The notes: generated by a model from the sequence alone, not told the origin. Counted from the first letter of the stretch, positions 18,660 through 27,883 are shown. The stretch: DNA of 64,000 nt from Treponema sp. (GCA_031286205.1 JAITUR010000003.1:1-64000); one strand, 5' to 3'. A program made the numbers and translations.

Positions 18660-19043
18660 ATGCACATTGAAAAAGAAACAGAAAAAGCATTGTTGGTTAA
18701 TCACAATGCAGTGTCGTTTTGGATCCAAAGGCGATGGCTTAAAGCCGATGGAACATTTACGAAAGCGGGCTGGAAAGCGTACCACATAGCCAGCCGGAAT
18801 CACTGGGAGCATTTTAGCTTTAATGCAATGAAAGAATTTGAATATATCCAGGAGACCGAAAAAGCGGTACTGCTACGCTGCGCCGTAAAGCTTCCTGACG
18901 GTGCTGAAGAGTCGCAGGAATTCTGGCTGCCTAAGACGATGCTTCGTAACTGGAATTTTGTATCAGATAAGGTTAAAGAGATTGAGGCAAAGTTTCCGTT
19001 TCATGGGACTTATGTAAAATGGAGCGGAAGAACAACTAAATGA
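18660..19043 (+). CDS. phage early protein, unknown function
   Basis: A 127-residue soluble protein with a charged, Trp- and Lys-rich composition and no recognised domain. The strong site AAAGGGGG precedes the ATG by 5 nt. The stop overlaps the start of the next small gene (ATGA). A motif-like stretch WIQRRWLKADGTFTKAGWKAY near residues 20-40 might contact nucleic acid, but this is only an impression. The gene follows the structured leader RNA. Confidence 0.65.
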   Translation: MHIEKETEKALLVNHNAVSFWIQRRWLKADGTFTKAGWKAYHIASRNHWEHFSFNAMKEFEYIQETEKAVLLRCAVKLPDGAEESQEFWLPKTMLRNWNFVSDKVKEIEAKFPFHGTYVKWSGRTTK

Positions 19044-19195
19044 TACTGATTAAGAAATGCAGGCATCCAAATGCTACGGTTAAGTGCGAGCATAAGGAAT
19101 GGATTTTTATTGTGGGTAAGAAAAAAACTGTGCGCATTTGTAATCGTAAGGGTGCTTGCATTTTTGAGAAAAAGAAAGGGGGTATAAATGATTAA
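19040..19195 (+). CDS. 51-residue Cys-rich phage protein
   Basis: Small ORF overlapping its neighbours at both ends: ATGA overlap with the upstream stop, and an 8-bp overlap with the next ATG at 19188. It encodes Cys7, Cys16, Cys34 and Cys40 plus His9 and His18, a spacing compatible with a small zinc-binding fold. It is basic and of unknown function. Translational coupling with both neighbours supports it as a real gene. Confidence 0.5.
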   Translation: MILIKKCRHPNATVKCEHKEWIFIVGKKKTVRICNRKGACIFEKKKGGIND

Positions 19196-19382
19196 TTGCG
19201 AACCAGAAAAATATCATGAATGCAAAAAAATAATAGCGAAAGAATTAGAAGATGGATTTATTGAAAGTTCAATACAATATTCGCATCGTATTGGAGATGG
19301 ATTAGTTAAAATAGGCAGCCGCGAATATAATGGGAAAACTTATCAGGTATTTATAACAGTTGAGGAGAAAAAAGATGAATAA
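19188..19382 (+). CDS. 64-residue phage protein, unknown function
   Basis: Small acidic/mixed protein with predicted beta-strand character in the second half (LVKIGSREYNGKTYQVFITV). The ribosome-binding site GAAAGGGGG lies just upstream of the ATG. Its last codons carry the GAGGAGAAA site for the next gene, so the two are coupled. I do not recognise it. Confidence 0.55.
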   Translation: MINCEPEKYHECKKIIAKELEDGFIESSIQYSHRIGDGLVKIGSREYNGKTYQVFITVEEKKDE

Positions 19383-20277
19383 AGGTGCAATAGTATTACC
19401 GATAAAAACAGCCGCGGCGTTTGTAGGGGCTCAACTTTGCGAGCTTCACAAATGCGATAGACCGTTTATGGTTAAATTCTCCGGAAAGAAGAATAAAAAA
19501 ATAAATGGAAAATATATATCATCAACTGAAGAAATTATTATCTATGAAAAAAACTTCATAAGCGAAGAAGGGCAACTTAACGAAACGATGTTAATGTACA
19601 CTGCGATTCACGAGCTTGCACATCATATCCAATTCACGGAGTATGGTCAGACAGGCAGCCGTTCACATACAAAATTATTTTATTCGATACTTGACGATCT
19701 TATAGAGCTGGCGGAAAAAGCCGGGATATATAAACCTGTAATCGATGCGGAACTCCAAGAGATGATAGATGAAGCTAAAAAAATAAGTTGTGAATTGGCA
19801 AAGTTGCAACGCGAGCTGGGAGCAGTACTGGTAAAGCTTAACGACACATGTGTAAATAAAGGTATAAGGTTTGAAGATATAATGCACCGTAAAGTTAGGG
19901 TGTCGAAAGAAACTGCAAATAAGATTTTGAAAATACAGTCGATAAATATTCCTGAAAATTACGGCATAGATATCCAAGAAGCCATTGCCGGCGAGCGTGA
20001 TGAGTACAAACAGAAAGCGATGGCAGCCGTGGCGAAAGCGGGTAAGAGTATTTATCAGATAAAACGCGCAGGCTCATCTTTTTCTTCCGGAGAGAAGAAT
20101 AGCGAAAACGAAATAGATGAGCTTATACGAGAGAAAACACGGATTGAAAAGACGATTGAAACACTTAGCGGAAGGCTTCGGGAGATTATGAGGAAGATAA
20201 ATAACGATGCCGGGCTACGGGTACCATGCGCGGCAGACGGAAGGAGCGGGGTTTATGTCAGTAATGCCGAAGAATAA
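19375..20277 (+). CDS. SprT-like zinc metallopeptidase with coiled-coil tail
   Basis: A 300-residue soluble protein. The zinc motif HELAH is at residues 79-83 and a third His in SHTKLF at about 98, the spacing expected for SprT/gluzincin-like proteases acting on DNA-protein crosslinks or other substrates. The C-terminal two thirds is mostly helical and includes coiled coil (EIDELIREKTRIEKTIETL). The ATG at 19375 has GAGGAGAAAAA upstream; the TTG at 19360 is not preferred. Similar proteins occur in early regions of phages. The target is unknown. Confidence 0.7.
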   Translation: MNKGAIVLPIKTAAAFVGAQLCELHKCDRPFMVKFSGKKNKKINGKYISSTEEIIIYEKNFISEEGQLNETMLMYTAIHELAHHIQFTEYGQTGSRSHTKLFYSILDDLIELAEKAGIYKPVIDAELQEMIDEAKKISCELAKLQRELGAVLVKLNDTCVNKGIRFEDIMHRKVRVSKETANKILKIQSINIPENYGIDIQEAIAGERDEYKQKAMAAVAKAGKSIYQIKRAGSSFSSGEKNSENEIDELIREKTRIEKTIETLSGRLREIMRKINNDAGLRVPCAADGRSGVYVSNAEE

Positions 20278-20560
20278 AAACAGAACGGACAAAATATGGG
20301 GTGAAACTCTAAAAGTGATTCTTGAGGACTGCGGGAACAAGTGCGAATTCTGCGGAGCGAAAAACCATACTTTCGATAAAAGCGGAAGGCAGGTTGTACT
20401 TGCTATAGTTATAAAAGATACTACACAGGAAAATTTAACCAGGGATAATCTACGAGCTTTATGTCAGAAATGTCATAATATATTCAACGCCAAAAAAAGG
20501 CTGGAAGCCAGGCGTAAAAAACTTGAAGGGGGACAATATGGTAAAGAACACAAAGGGTGA
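20255..20560 (+). CDS. HNH-type zinc-finger endonuclease-like protein
   Basis: A 101-residue protein with CEFC and CQKC pairs and NLRALCQKCHN, the usual C-terminal half of HNH nucleases (the Asn-Leu-x-x-Leu-Cys-x-x-Cys-His pattern). The first His of a canonical HNH motif is replaced in VLAIVIKDTT, where DHI would be expected, so nuclease activity is doubtful. The ATG at 20255 has GGAAGGAGCGGGG upstream. It overlaps the end of the protease gene. The ribosome-binding site for the macro-domain gene is inside its 3' end. Confidence 0.6.
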   Translation: MSVMPKNKNRTDKIWGETLKVILEDCGNKCEFCGAKNHTFDKSGRQVVLAIVIKDTTQENLTRDNLRALCQKCHNIFNAKKRLEARRKKLEGGQYGKEHKG

Positions 20561-20993
20561 TCTTTTGAAATGGGTTGGGGTATCGCAGGTAATAGCCCAT
20601 CAAACAAATTGCCTGGGAATAATGGGCGGGGGTGTTGCTGCGCAAATTAAATCGAGGTATCCGGAAGTATATGCGGAATACAAAAAATTCTGCACGGCTA
20701 ACAAGTCATTGCTGGGTCAATGTCAATTAGTTGAACTTAATTCCGGGAAGGGATTTATAGCAAATTTATTTGGGCAGCAGGGGGTAGGTCCGGGCCGGGC
20801 AACCGATTATGACGGTTTGCAAAAAGCTCTGGGGAATTTGGCGAATCAAATGAGAGAAAAGGGTTTAACATCGGTGGCGTTTCCTTATAAGCTGGGCTGC
20901 GGCTTGGCGGGCGGGGACTGGAAAGTTGTAGAGCCGATGATAACAAAATTATTTTCGGAGTTTGATACGACTATTGTTGAGTACGCTTCATAG
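20538..20993 (+). CDS. macro-domain protein (ADP-ribose binding/hydrolysis)
   Basis: A single macro domain of 151 residues. It has the N-terminal GDLLKW, the ligand-loop pattern QTNCLGIMGGGVA and the second loop FPYKLGCGLAGGDW, closest in style to ADP-ribose-1''-phosphatase/Poa1-like macro proteins. Such proteins bind or remove ADP-ribose from proteins, nucleic acids or small signals. The ATG at 20538 follows GAAGGGGG. No DarT-like toxin is adjacent, so this is not a plain DarTG pair. In a phage it could counter a host ADP-ribose-based defence or reverse the phage's own ADP-ribosyltransferase (inference). Confidence 0.85.
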   Translation: MVKNTKGDLLKWVGVSQVIAHQTNCLGIMGGGVAAQIKSRYPEVYAEYKKFCTANKSLLGQCQLVELNSGKGFIANLFGQQGVGPGRATDYDGLQKALGNLANQMREKGLTSVAFPYKLGCGLAGGDWKVVEPMITKLFSEFDTTIVEYAS

Positions 20994-21025
20994 AAGCGGA
21001 GAAAATTGGTTTATTTATCATTTTT

Positions 21026-21103
21026 ACCCTCCGGGGTTGTGTTATTGTCCGGCCTGTACGGGCGCGGAGTTGATACCAGGGATTATACCACATTCCGGAG
21101 GGT
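21026..21103 (+). promoter_or_regulatory. second CCGG-type leader hairpin
   Basis: ACCCTCCGG (21026-21034) pairs with CCGGAGGGT (21095-21103). The right arm context CATTCCGGAGGGTTTA closely matches CATTCCGGAAAGGTTA of the 18623 element. Both precede phage genes by 22-60 bp, so this may be a repeated leader element. Confidence 0.45.
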
Positions 21104-21162
21104 TTATTTAGGAAAATAATTCTGTCCGTATGGGCGGAAAAATATAATGAGGAGAGTGAAGA

Positions 21163-22971
21163 ATGAAAACTATTGAGCTGGATAAAATTATTAGTGAAGA
21201 CAACCGGATGTACACGAAGGACGAAGGGTTTGAGCAGCTTATGAACAGCATAAAGGAATTTGGAATTATTGAGCCGCCGGTTGTCCGGGCGCAGGAAGAC
21301 GGTACATACAAAATCATTGCCGGGCGCCGGCGGATTGCTGCGGTACGGAAATTGACCAAAGGATCTAAAGAAATGCCGAAGGTTAACTGTGTTACAGTCG
21401 ATAAAGATGATCCCAGGGATGATGATGATATTGCGCTTGCGGAAAATGTGAACCGCCAGGCGATGCATCCTTTGGATGAAGCGGTACTATTCTTTAAGAT
21501 GGAATGCCGCGGTCTTTCCGTGAAGGAAATCGCAAAGCTATACGCCCGTAGTCCGCAGGATATTTACAAGCGTCTTAGGCTTATGCGGTTGACGGATGAC
21601 TTAAAAACCGCGTTCCGGGACGGCAAGATGGACATTGAGGCTGCCGCCATTATTGCCGAGCTTCCTGAAGAGGATCAGAATTATTTTTATATGGAGCAAG
21701 ATAATATTAAATGGAAATATCGTGATGACTTTGGTGATGAAGATGGTGTACACAGAACGAGCGGGCAAGAAGCTGCAGAATTTGTACAGAGAAAACAGAA
21801 ATTTAAAATTAAGAAATTAATAAAGGGCTGCGCTGACTGTAAAAAGCGGACACATAATACGAATAACGAACTGTTTGAAGATTATGATCACTTTGACGAT
21901 GTATGTCTTGACGGCGATTGTTACCGCAAGAAATGGTATAACGCGATTGAGAAAGCTTTGAATGAACAGATAAAAACAGATGCGTTGCCTACGGATTACA
22001 AGATATATTTTGCTTCCGGGATACCTGCGGAGCTGTACAAGAAAGCAAGTTTCGTAGAATTCAATGGCACTAAGTGTGAAGTAATGAAGCCGAACAAGTA
22101 TATGTTTACCCATGAAGAAACCAACAGGAAAAAAGATGCTTGCTGGCGCATCCGGGAGCATGGCGACGGACAGATAACGGTTGAACGGATTGGCTATATG
22201 GTAAAAAAGAAAGAAGCGGAGAGGGGTGCTAAATCCGAAAAGAAAGATGATGAAGTCAGTATATACTGCCGGGAAGTACTTGAGGCGGTAGCCGAAAAAA
22301 GAGGGGTTGCAGCTGCGGAGCTTGCGAAGGAGATAAATGGGAGAGGCTTTGCCAGGAATAATGAGATAAAAAATAATATTGATACCCGTATGACAGAGCA
22401 CATTACCGCGCGGCGTATTGAATTGGATAAAAACGGCGCAACGGTGGATTATTTTTCTTTGCTTGTAAGAGCTTTAGATATTTTGTGCAGTGGCTGGAGC
22501 GGCAAATTAGATAAAGAACAGAAAGAAATGTTAAAAAAACTTACCGGGTGCGACGAGCTCATCAAGGTAGGATCTGTTATTCCTGCCGAGGCAGTGCCTG
22601 TATTCCATTTTGTTATCTGGAATATTTTAAGAGAATGGTACGATTATGAGGATATACCCGCTCTGGAAGAATTGGGCAAACTAAAACCCGGCGATAATAT
22701 TTACTTTGACTATTCCGGAATGAGTAAAGAAGAATACAAGGCTGCTTATATGAAGATAGCAGAGGAAGCAACTAATGAAGCATTAAACCCCAAACCTAAA
22801 GCCGAGCTTAATAAAAAAGAAAAAGCAGCGAAGGGAAAAGACAAGGGTGTCCGTAAGTGCCGGATATGCGGCTGTACTGAAGACGACTGCAGCCAGTGCA
22901 TAGAGAAGACCGGCGGACCGTGCGAGTGGGTTGAAAAAGATCTTTGTTCTGCGTGTGTGGAAAATAAATGA
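21163..22971 (+). CDS. ParB/Srx-fold nuclease-like DNA-binding protein
   Basis: A 602-residue protein. Residues 1-105 form a ParB N-terminal domain (GIIEPPVVR, then IIAGRRRIAA and ALAENVNRQAMHPLDEA). A ParB-type helix-turn-helix follows (LSVKEIAKLYARSPQDIYKRLRL is the region, about 120-145). A long middle of unknown fold contains a CxxC region (CADCKKRTHN, later CLDGDC). The C-terminal Cys-rich zinc module is at about 562-602 (CRICG, CSQC, CSAC). No ParA partner is nearby, so a role in phage replication, gene control or DNA binding is more likely than plasmid-type partition (inference). The stop overlaps the next start (ATGA). Confidence 0.8.
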   Translation: MKTIELDKIISEDNRMYTKDEGFEQLMNSIKEFGIIEPPVVRAQEDGTYKIIAGRRRIAAVRKLTKGSKEMPKVNCVTVDKDDPRDDDDIALAENVNRQAMHPLDEAVLFFKMECRGLSVKEIAKLYARSPQDIYKRLRLMRLTDDLKTAFRDGKMDIEAAAIIAELPEEDQNYFYMEQDNIKWKYRDDFGDEDGVHRTSGQEAAEFVQRKQKFKIKKLIKGCADCKKRTHNTNNELFEDYDHFDDVCLDGDCYRKKWYNAIEKALNEQIKTDALPTDYKIYFASGIPAELYKKASFVEFNGTKCEVMKPNKYMFTHEETNRKKDACWRIREHGDGQITVERIGYMVKKKEAERGAKSEKKDDEVSIYCREVLEAVAEKRGVAAAELAKEINGRGFARNNEIKNNIDTRMTEHITARRIELDKNGATVDYFSLLVRALDILCSGWSGKLDKEQKEMLKKLTGCDELIKVGSVIPAEAVPVFHFVIWNILREWYDYEDIPALEELGKLKPGDNIYFDYSGMSKEEYKAAYMKIAEEATNEALNPKPKAELNKKEKAAKGKDKGVRKCRICGCTEDDCSQCIEKTGGPCEWVEKDLCSACVENK

Positions 22972-23660
22972 AGATCCAGAGGTTGACTAAAAGGAACCGT
23001 ATACAGCTGGAGAAGATTTTCTTCAGCTGTATATTATCGGGTGACAGGCTTACAGATTGGCGTTATATAAAAGACACATACAAGGGCATAACATGGCGCC
23101 ACTTTGAGGATAATAAACACCGTGTACTGTGGCGGGTATTGGAATCATTTGATTTGGGTACTGTTTATTCCCGGAAAGAAATTATCCTGCAAGAAAAGTA
23201 CGAAGAACTAAAAGCATCTGTCAGGGAAATTTCAAAGTCCGAAGAGAATAAAGATGAAAAAGACGAATATATCAGGGAGTTAGTATATGCCTGGGAACTG
23301 CAGTATGAAATGGAAATTGCTGAAAAATCATCGGCGCAAGCCTGGCTTGAGCGGGAGCTTGAAAAAACAAACTCCTTCTTCTGTATAGGCGGAAAGGCGT
23401 ATCTCCATGAACTGTATGCGGTGTACCCGGTACTGGCGGCCGCGAACTTATTTGCGAACAGCCTGGGCTTTGTCAGACCGGAAGAACAAAAGCGATTATG
23501 CTGGAACTGCGGTCTTTCGCATGGGGTTCCGCCGCATATTAAGTGCGAGCTCCTTAATAAGATGGTGGACGCATACGACGGCTATGGTTGCGAGTATTGG
23601 CAGGAGTCACGCAAACTGAAGGAAAAAATAATAAAGGCTGTAAATGGGGAAGATGAATGA
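22968..23660 (+). CDS. DnaB-N-like replication protein, tentative
   Basis: A 230-residue protein. The first part and the motif GGKAYLHELYAVYPVLAAANLFAN (about residues 141-164) recall the N-terminal domain of DnaB replicative helicases, but the helicase motor domain is absent. A CWNCG motif with a later Cys (about 187-203) may bind zinc. It lies between the ParB-like gene and the primase-helicase gene with 4-bp overlaps on both sides, supporting a replication role such as helicase recruitment. The family call is weak and rests on a short pattern. Confidence 0.5.
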   Translation: MKIQRLTKRNRIQLEKIFFSCILSGDRLTDWRYIKDTYKGITWRHFEDNKHRVLWRVLESFDLGTVYSRKEIILQEKYEELKASVREISKSEENKDEKDEYIRELVYAWELQYEMEIAEKSSAQAWLERELEKTNSFFCIGGKAYLHELYAVYPVLAAANLFANSLGFVRPEEQKRLCWNCGLSHGVPPHIKCELLNKMVDAYDGYGCEYWQESRKLKEKIIKAVNGEDE

Positions 23661-25234
23661 AGGCTAGAAGAAAAGCGGCGAGCACGGAGCATTACATAAA
23701 TACCGGTTTGAGGGTGAAGAAGTCCGAGAAACGCGAACAGACTGAAGCCGGCCGGCTTGCCGCTTTTATAATCGATATGATACCCAAAGAATATGATGTA
23801 TGGGAAGAATGTGACATAAACGAAGTGCATTTGTCATGCGAGATAATAAAGACCTGCGGCCGCTGGATTCGTTATTGCCCACAGATAGGCTGGATGGTAT
23901 ATAAAGAGGATGAGGGAAGATGGACGAATTACGGCGCGGAGAGCGCTGTACAACGGGTTATAACGCATTTTGGGGAGCTCCTGAATGAGGGCGCTGCATC
24001 AACGAACCCTGGGGAGAAAAGATTTGCGCGGCGAATACTGTCTAGCGCGGGTATCGGGGCAATAAAGAGAATATTAGAAGGCGATGTATCTATCGCGGTT
24101 GATCAAAAGATGTTTGATGCCGATCCGTATCATTTGAACTGCAGGGGTGATATGTACGATTTACGGACAGGTGAGAAGAGGGCTTCGGCTCCGGAAGATT
24201 TATTTTCAAAGAGTACAATTTGCAAGGCGGCGGAACTTGAAAAAATAAAAGAAGGCTGGAAGATGCCCAGGGTATCTAAAATATTTGAAGATTTTTTGGT
24301 AAAGATAACAAGCAAGGAAGGTAAAGCTAGAAGCGACCTTGCTTTTTATTTGCTGTCATGGTTTGGTTATTGTCTTACAGGGGATACCGGCGCGTCGTTC
24401 TTCGTCAATTTCCACGGAATTGGGAAGAACGGAAAATCCGTATTATTAAACCTTATGCTGCAGCTATTCGGTGATTACGCTATGACGCTTCATTCAGATA
24501 TTGTAATAGAAAGATACGCGCAGAGCCAATTTGATGAATCTGAACTAGTAGGCAAGCGCCTTGCGGTTCTTATAGACGCTCCGGAAGGCCGTCTTAATAT
24601 GGATAAATTAAAATCGATAGTTTCCGGCGACCAGATAACTGCAAAGCGCAAGTACCTGGCCAATATGCAGTTTTCGCCTATTTGTAAGATAGCGGTTGGA
24701 TCTAACCCCAGGCTTACGCTTAAGGATACAGGTCTTGCGGTACGCCGGCGAATCCGCATGGTTCCTTTTGATTATGTAGTTTCCGATGATGAAGACGATC
24801 CTAATATCGGGAAGCGGATGTTAAAGGAAGAGGGTTCGGAAATTTTAGCGTTATTGATATGGTTTGCGCATCAGTATTATAAAGAGGGTGAAGGCCCGAA
24901 AGCGTTTCCCGGATGCAAGGTTGTGGATGAGGCGAGCGCGGAGTATATGGAAAGCGAAGACCTTGTAGGTAGATGGAAGAAAGAAAGAACGGAAACTGCG
25001 GAACCGGAGAAATATGAGAGCGCAGGGGACTTGTACGAAGACTTCCGGAAGTGGTGCGATGATGAAGGTGTCCGAAAGAAAATGTCAAAGAATAAGTTTG
25101 GCGAATATCTTACAACTCATGTACCGAATAAAAAGAGAACTGAAGACGGTATAATATACCAGGGGATAAGGTTAAAGCCCCGCCCGATACTGCAGCAATC
25201 CGGACCGCCGACTAAAGACAAGGGCGGCGGATAG
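23657..25234 (+). CDS. D5/P4-type phage primase-helicase
   Basis: A 525-residue protein of the superfamily 3 helicase type used by phages and plasmids to initiate replication. The D5_N region lies before the motor domain. Walker A GIGKNGKSV is at about 254-262. Later motifs include VLIDAPEGRLNMDKLKSIVSG (motif B region), KIAVGSNPRLTL (sensor/motif C) and the arginine-rich end LAVRRRIRMVPFDY. A C-terminal winged-helix-like part follows. No clear N-terminal primase domain is visible. It is the last gene of the early operon, and an AT-rich intergenic region follows that may hold the origin. Confidence 0.88.
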   Translation: MKARRKAASTEHYINTGLRVKKSEKREQTEAGRLAAFIIDMIPKEYDVWEECDINEVHLSCEIIKTCGRWIRYCPQIGWMVYKEDEGRWTNYGAESAVQRVITHFGELLNEGAASTNPGEKRFARRILSSAGIGAIKRILEGDVSIAVDQKMFDADPYHLNCRGDMYDLRTGEKRASAPEDLFSKSTICKAAELEKIKEGWKMPRVSKIFEDFLVKITSKEGKARSDLAFYLLSWFGYCLTGDTGASFFVNFHGIGKNGKSVLLNLMLQLFGDYAMTLHSDIVIERYAQSQFDESELVGKRLAVLIDAPEGRLNMDKLKSIVSGDQITAKRKYLANMQFSPICKIAVGSNPRLTLKDTGLAVRRRIRMVPFDYVVSDDEDDPNIGKRMLKEEGSEILALLIWFAHQYYKEGEGPKAFPGCKVVDEASAEYMESEDLVGRWKKERTETAEPEKYESAGDLYEDFRKWCDDEGVRKKMSKNKFGEYLTTHVPNKKRTEDGIIYQGIRLKPRPILQQSGPPTKDKGGG

Positions 25235-25775
25235 GCTGTCCAGCACTGTCCAAGAAAAAAATCCAGTAAAAGTTTATTATTCCCGGAACAATTCATGTAA
25301 TACTTGTCTTTAGAGTATTACATTTTGGTCATTTTTTAATAATTTACATATATCGCCCGCCTTCTACAATAATCAGAAGAAGTCGAAAGTGTTGAAATTG
25401 CGTGCTTTATCCTGTAGGACTGAAGAATCCTGTAATAGCATTTTCCAAAGTACTACAGGCGATAACTCTTTATCTAGTAACGATTTATATATTTTAATGT
25501 AATACTGTAATACTTTTATATAAAAGTATTTAATATAAATAAAAAAAGAAAGTTATATATAAAAAGTTTACTGCGGTAGAAGTACTACAGTCTTACAGAA
25601 GTATTGCTGCAGAGGCAAAATTGCATACACTATCCGGGAAAAATATTTAATAAAATTAATAAAAAAGTATTGACAAAATAAAGAATGCATATTATAAATA
25701 ATAAAACCGACAGGCTCTCGACCGCCTGTCACAATAATAATTTACTCGTAATAAATTATTCGTGACGAGGGGTCG
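25235..25775. promoter_or_regulatory. AT-rich intergenic region with repeated GTAATACT motifs (operator or origin candidate)
   Basis: No gene. It contains TGTAATACT/AGTATTACA (25296-25304 and 25314-25322), a perfect 22-bp palindrome AATACTTTTATATAAAAGTA plus TT (25509-25530), and further relatives such as AGTACTACAG (near 25450 and 25587) and GTAATACTGTAATAC (25499-25513). Repeated sites beside a D5 primase suggest an origin or the operator of a phage regulator. Confidence 0.5.
25670..25698 (+). promoter_or_regulatory. strong promoter of the virion operon
   Basis: TTGACA (25670-25675), 17-nt spacer, TATAAA (25693-25698). The message would begin near 25705, just before the stem GACAGGC/GCCTGTC (25709-25730), and run into the small terminase gene. 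Confidence 0.65.
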
Positions 25776-26429
25776 ATGGCAAAAACCAAAAGAGAAGAAC
25801 AGGATTTATTCCCGGACGCGCCTTTATGGTGGCAAGGTCTTACAGACCGGCGCAAGTTGTTTGTGGAATTATACTGTACAGATAGAACTTGTTTTCTTAA
25901 CGCGACCGCGGCGTATATAAAAGCGTTCGGGCGCGAAACAAAAAAACTTTCCGAAGCATCGATACAATCCAACGCATCAAGAATGCTGCGGGAACCGAAG
26001 GTAAATATAGCTATCGGGAAACTGATGCGCTCCCTTCAGAACGAAAAAGATAAAATGAGCGAGTTTCAAGTACTGGATGCTTTGAACACTCTATCGTTTT
26101 ACAATCCTGCAGACATTATAGATAAAGACGGCAACCTTGTTAAAAGCCTTGAAGAACTTGGTCCGCTTGCGATGTGTATAACCGGTATAAAGAAAAACAG
26201 GAACGGTTATGAAATAAAACTCTACGACCGAACGAAGTCTTTAGCCATGCTTGGTCATTATCTAAATCTTATAAGACCTGTAGAAGGCAATACAATAGTG
26301 AACCCCGTTGTGTATATCAATGACAAGGAAGACGAGGCTGCGCTTAAAACACCATCTAAACGAAAGCAAAAAGCAATAACCGCAAGCTCCGAAGAAGCCG
26401 AGTACGAATTGATGGGGGCTGCCGTATGA
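25776..26429 (+). CDS. terminase small subunit
   Basis: DNA-recognition subunit of the packaging motor, 217 residues. The N-terminal region (LTDRRKLFVELY, NATAAYIKAFGRE, ASRMLREPKV) matches the helix-turn-helix of Terminase_2-type small subunits. A C-terminal region follows with YDRTKSLAMLGHYLNL, common in this family. It overlaps the large-subunit gene by 4 bp. First gene of the late operon, preceded by a consensus promoter. Confidence 0.88.
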   Translation: MAKTKREEQDLFPDAPLWWQGLTDRRKLFVELYCTDRTCFLNATAAYIKAFGRETKKLSEASIQSNASRMLREPKVNIAIGKLMRSLQNEKDKMSEFQVLDALNTLSFYNPADIIDKDGNLVKSLEELGPLAMCITGIKKNRNGYEIKLYDRTKSLAMLGHYLNLIRPVEGNTIVNPVVYINDKEDEAALKTPSKRKQKAITASSEEAEYELMGAAV

Positions 26430-27883
26430 GCAAAAACATCGTAAAAATGACAGGTTTTGATCAGAGAATTGTAAATACGGTACTTTGGAAGCCGCATGAA
26501 AAGCAATCATTGGCGATAAAGTCAAACGCGTTTGAATTGTTATTCGGGGGAGCTGCGGGCGGGGGTAAGAGCGATTTTCTATTAATAGATTATTACGCCG
26601 GAGTAAATAAATACGCTAAAGCCTGGACAGGCATACTGTTCCGAAGGTCAATGCCGGAGCTTGAAGAATTAAAAAAACGCGCGTGCGAGATATACATACC
26701 GCTTGGCGGACGGCTTACAAACAACAGTCGCGACTTTATATTTCCCAACGGCGCAACGCTGAAGATGAGATATTTGGACAATGACAAGGATGTTCTTAAC
26801 TATCAGGGGCATCAGTATACATGGATAGGGTTTGACGAGTTGGGCAATTACCCTACCGACTATGCCTGGAGATATATGATAACCCGCGCGCGCAGCGCTG
26901 CGGGCGTTCCTTGTTATATGAGGGCGACAGCTAACCCCGGCGGTGTCGGCCATGCCTGGATTAAAACGCGCTTCATTGACGGATTTTCGCCGTACAGAAA
27001 ACATCAAACAATAGAAACCAACGGCATGGTAAAGATACCGATAACGAGATGTTTTATTCCGTCCATGCTGGAAGACAACCCTACCCTTATGAACAACGAT
27101 CCTGACTACGAACACAGGTTGGCGCTGCTTCCCGGACATTTGTATAGAGCGCTTCGGCATGGGGACTGGGATATATTCGCGGGTCAGGTATTTGAAGAGT
27201 TCCGCAGAAGCTCGCATGTAATTAAACCGTTTGCGCTTGAGCCCGGGCAATGGAAAAAGTTTTATTCGTTTGACTGGGGGTATGCTAAACCGTTCAGCTT
27301 GGGCAAGTGGGCAGTAAACAGCGAAGGCAGGATGATCCGTTACGGCGAATGGTACGGGTGCGATAAGGATGAAATGAATGTGGGTATCAAGATGGGGACT
27401 GCGGAAGTTGCAGACAAAGCCTGGAAAATGGCTGTCCTTGAAGGTGTAACGGAAGTTGTGGCGGATACCGCGATGTGGAATAAAGAAGATGATGCTCCAA
27501 GCAGGGCGGAACAATGGGAAGATGCGGGCTTCAAGATGATAAAGGCGAATAAAGACCGTGTTAACGGGAAAGCGATGTTCCACCAGCGGCTGCAGTCAAA
27601 AGATGAGGACGGGCACCCGATGTTGCAGATTTTTGACCATTGCGTTGATTTTATCCGCACTATCCCGGTTCTTACACCCGACCCGCACAAGCCGGAAGAT
27701 GTAAACACAAACCTGGAAGACCATATATACGATGAAAGCCGTTATGCGGTAATGAGTGACTTTGCGCACAATCCCGGTAATGCGCTTAGAAAACAACACG
27801 GCAGTTATAACTTCCGGAGAAAGAAAACAAGTGCTGATTTAGATCCAATAAGAATGTTTAAGGAGGGGCGTTATGGCGGATGA
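26426..27883 (+). CDS. terminase large subunit
   Basis: ATPase/nuclease that packages DNA into the procapsid, 485 residues. The Walker A-like GGAAGGGKSD is at about 40-49 and Walker B-like WIGFDELG at about 131-138. The coupling region RATANPGG(V)GHAWIK follows. The RNase H-like nuclease begins at SFDWGYAKPFSLG with the first acidic residue in place, and TEVVADTAMW and the final acidic region follow. The 3' end overlaps the portal start by 11 bp. Confidence 0.93.
   Translation: MSKNIVKMTGFDQRIVNTVLWKPHEKQSLAIKSNAFELLFGGAAGGGKSDFLLIDYYAGVNKYAKAWTGILFRRSMPELEELKKRACEIYIPLGGRLTNNSRDFIFPNGATLKMRYLDNDKDVLNYQGHQYTWIGFDELGNYPTDYAWRYMITRARSAAGVPCYMRATANPGGVGHAWIKTRFIDGFSPYRKHQTIETNGMVKIPITRCFIPSMLEDNPTLMNNDPDYEHRLALLPGHLYRALRHGDWDIFAGQVFEEFRRSSHVIKPFALEPGQWKKFYSFDWGYAKPFSLGKWAVNSEGRMIRYGEWYGCDKDEMNVGIKMGTAEVADKAWKMAVLEGVTEVVADTAMWNKEDDAPSRAEQWEDAGFKMIKANKDRVNGKAMFHQRLQSKDEDGHPMLQIFDHCVDFIRTIPVLTPDPHKPEDVNTNLEDHIYDESRYAVMSDFAHNPGNALRKQHGSYNFRRKKTSADLDPIRMFKEGRYGG

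Noticed and set aside
18429-18812. A - strand frame over the tRNA-like RNA
   Set aside because: It opposes a well-supported + strand gene and a structured RNA, and has no start signal.
20538-20993. DarG antitoxin of a DarTG pair
   Set aside because: No DarT-like toxin is adjacent and the macro domain pattern is of the phosphatase/Poa1 style.
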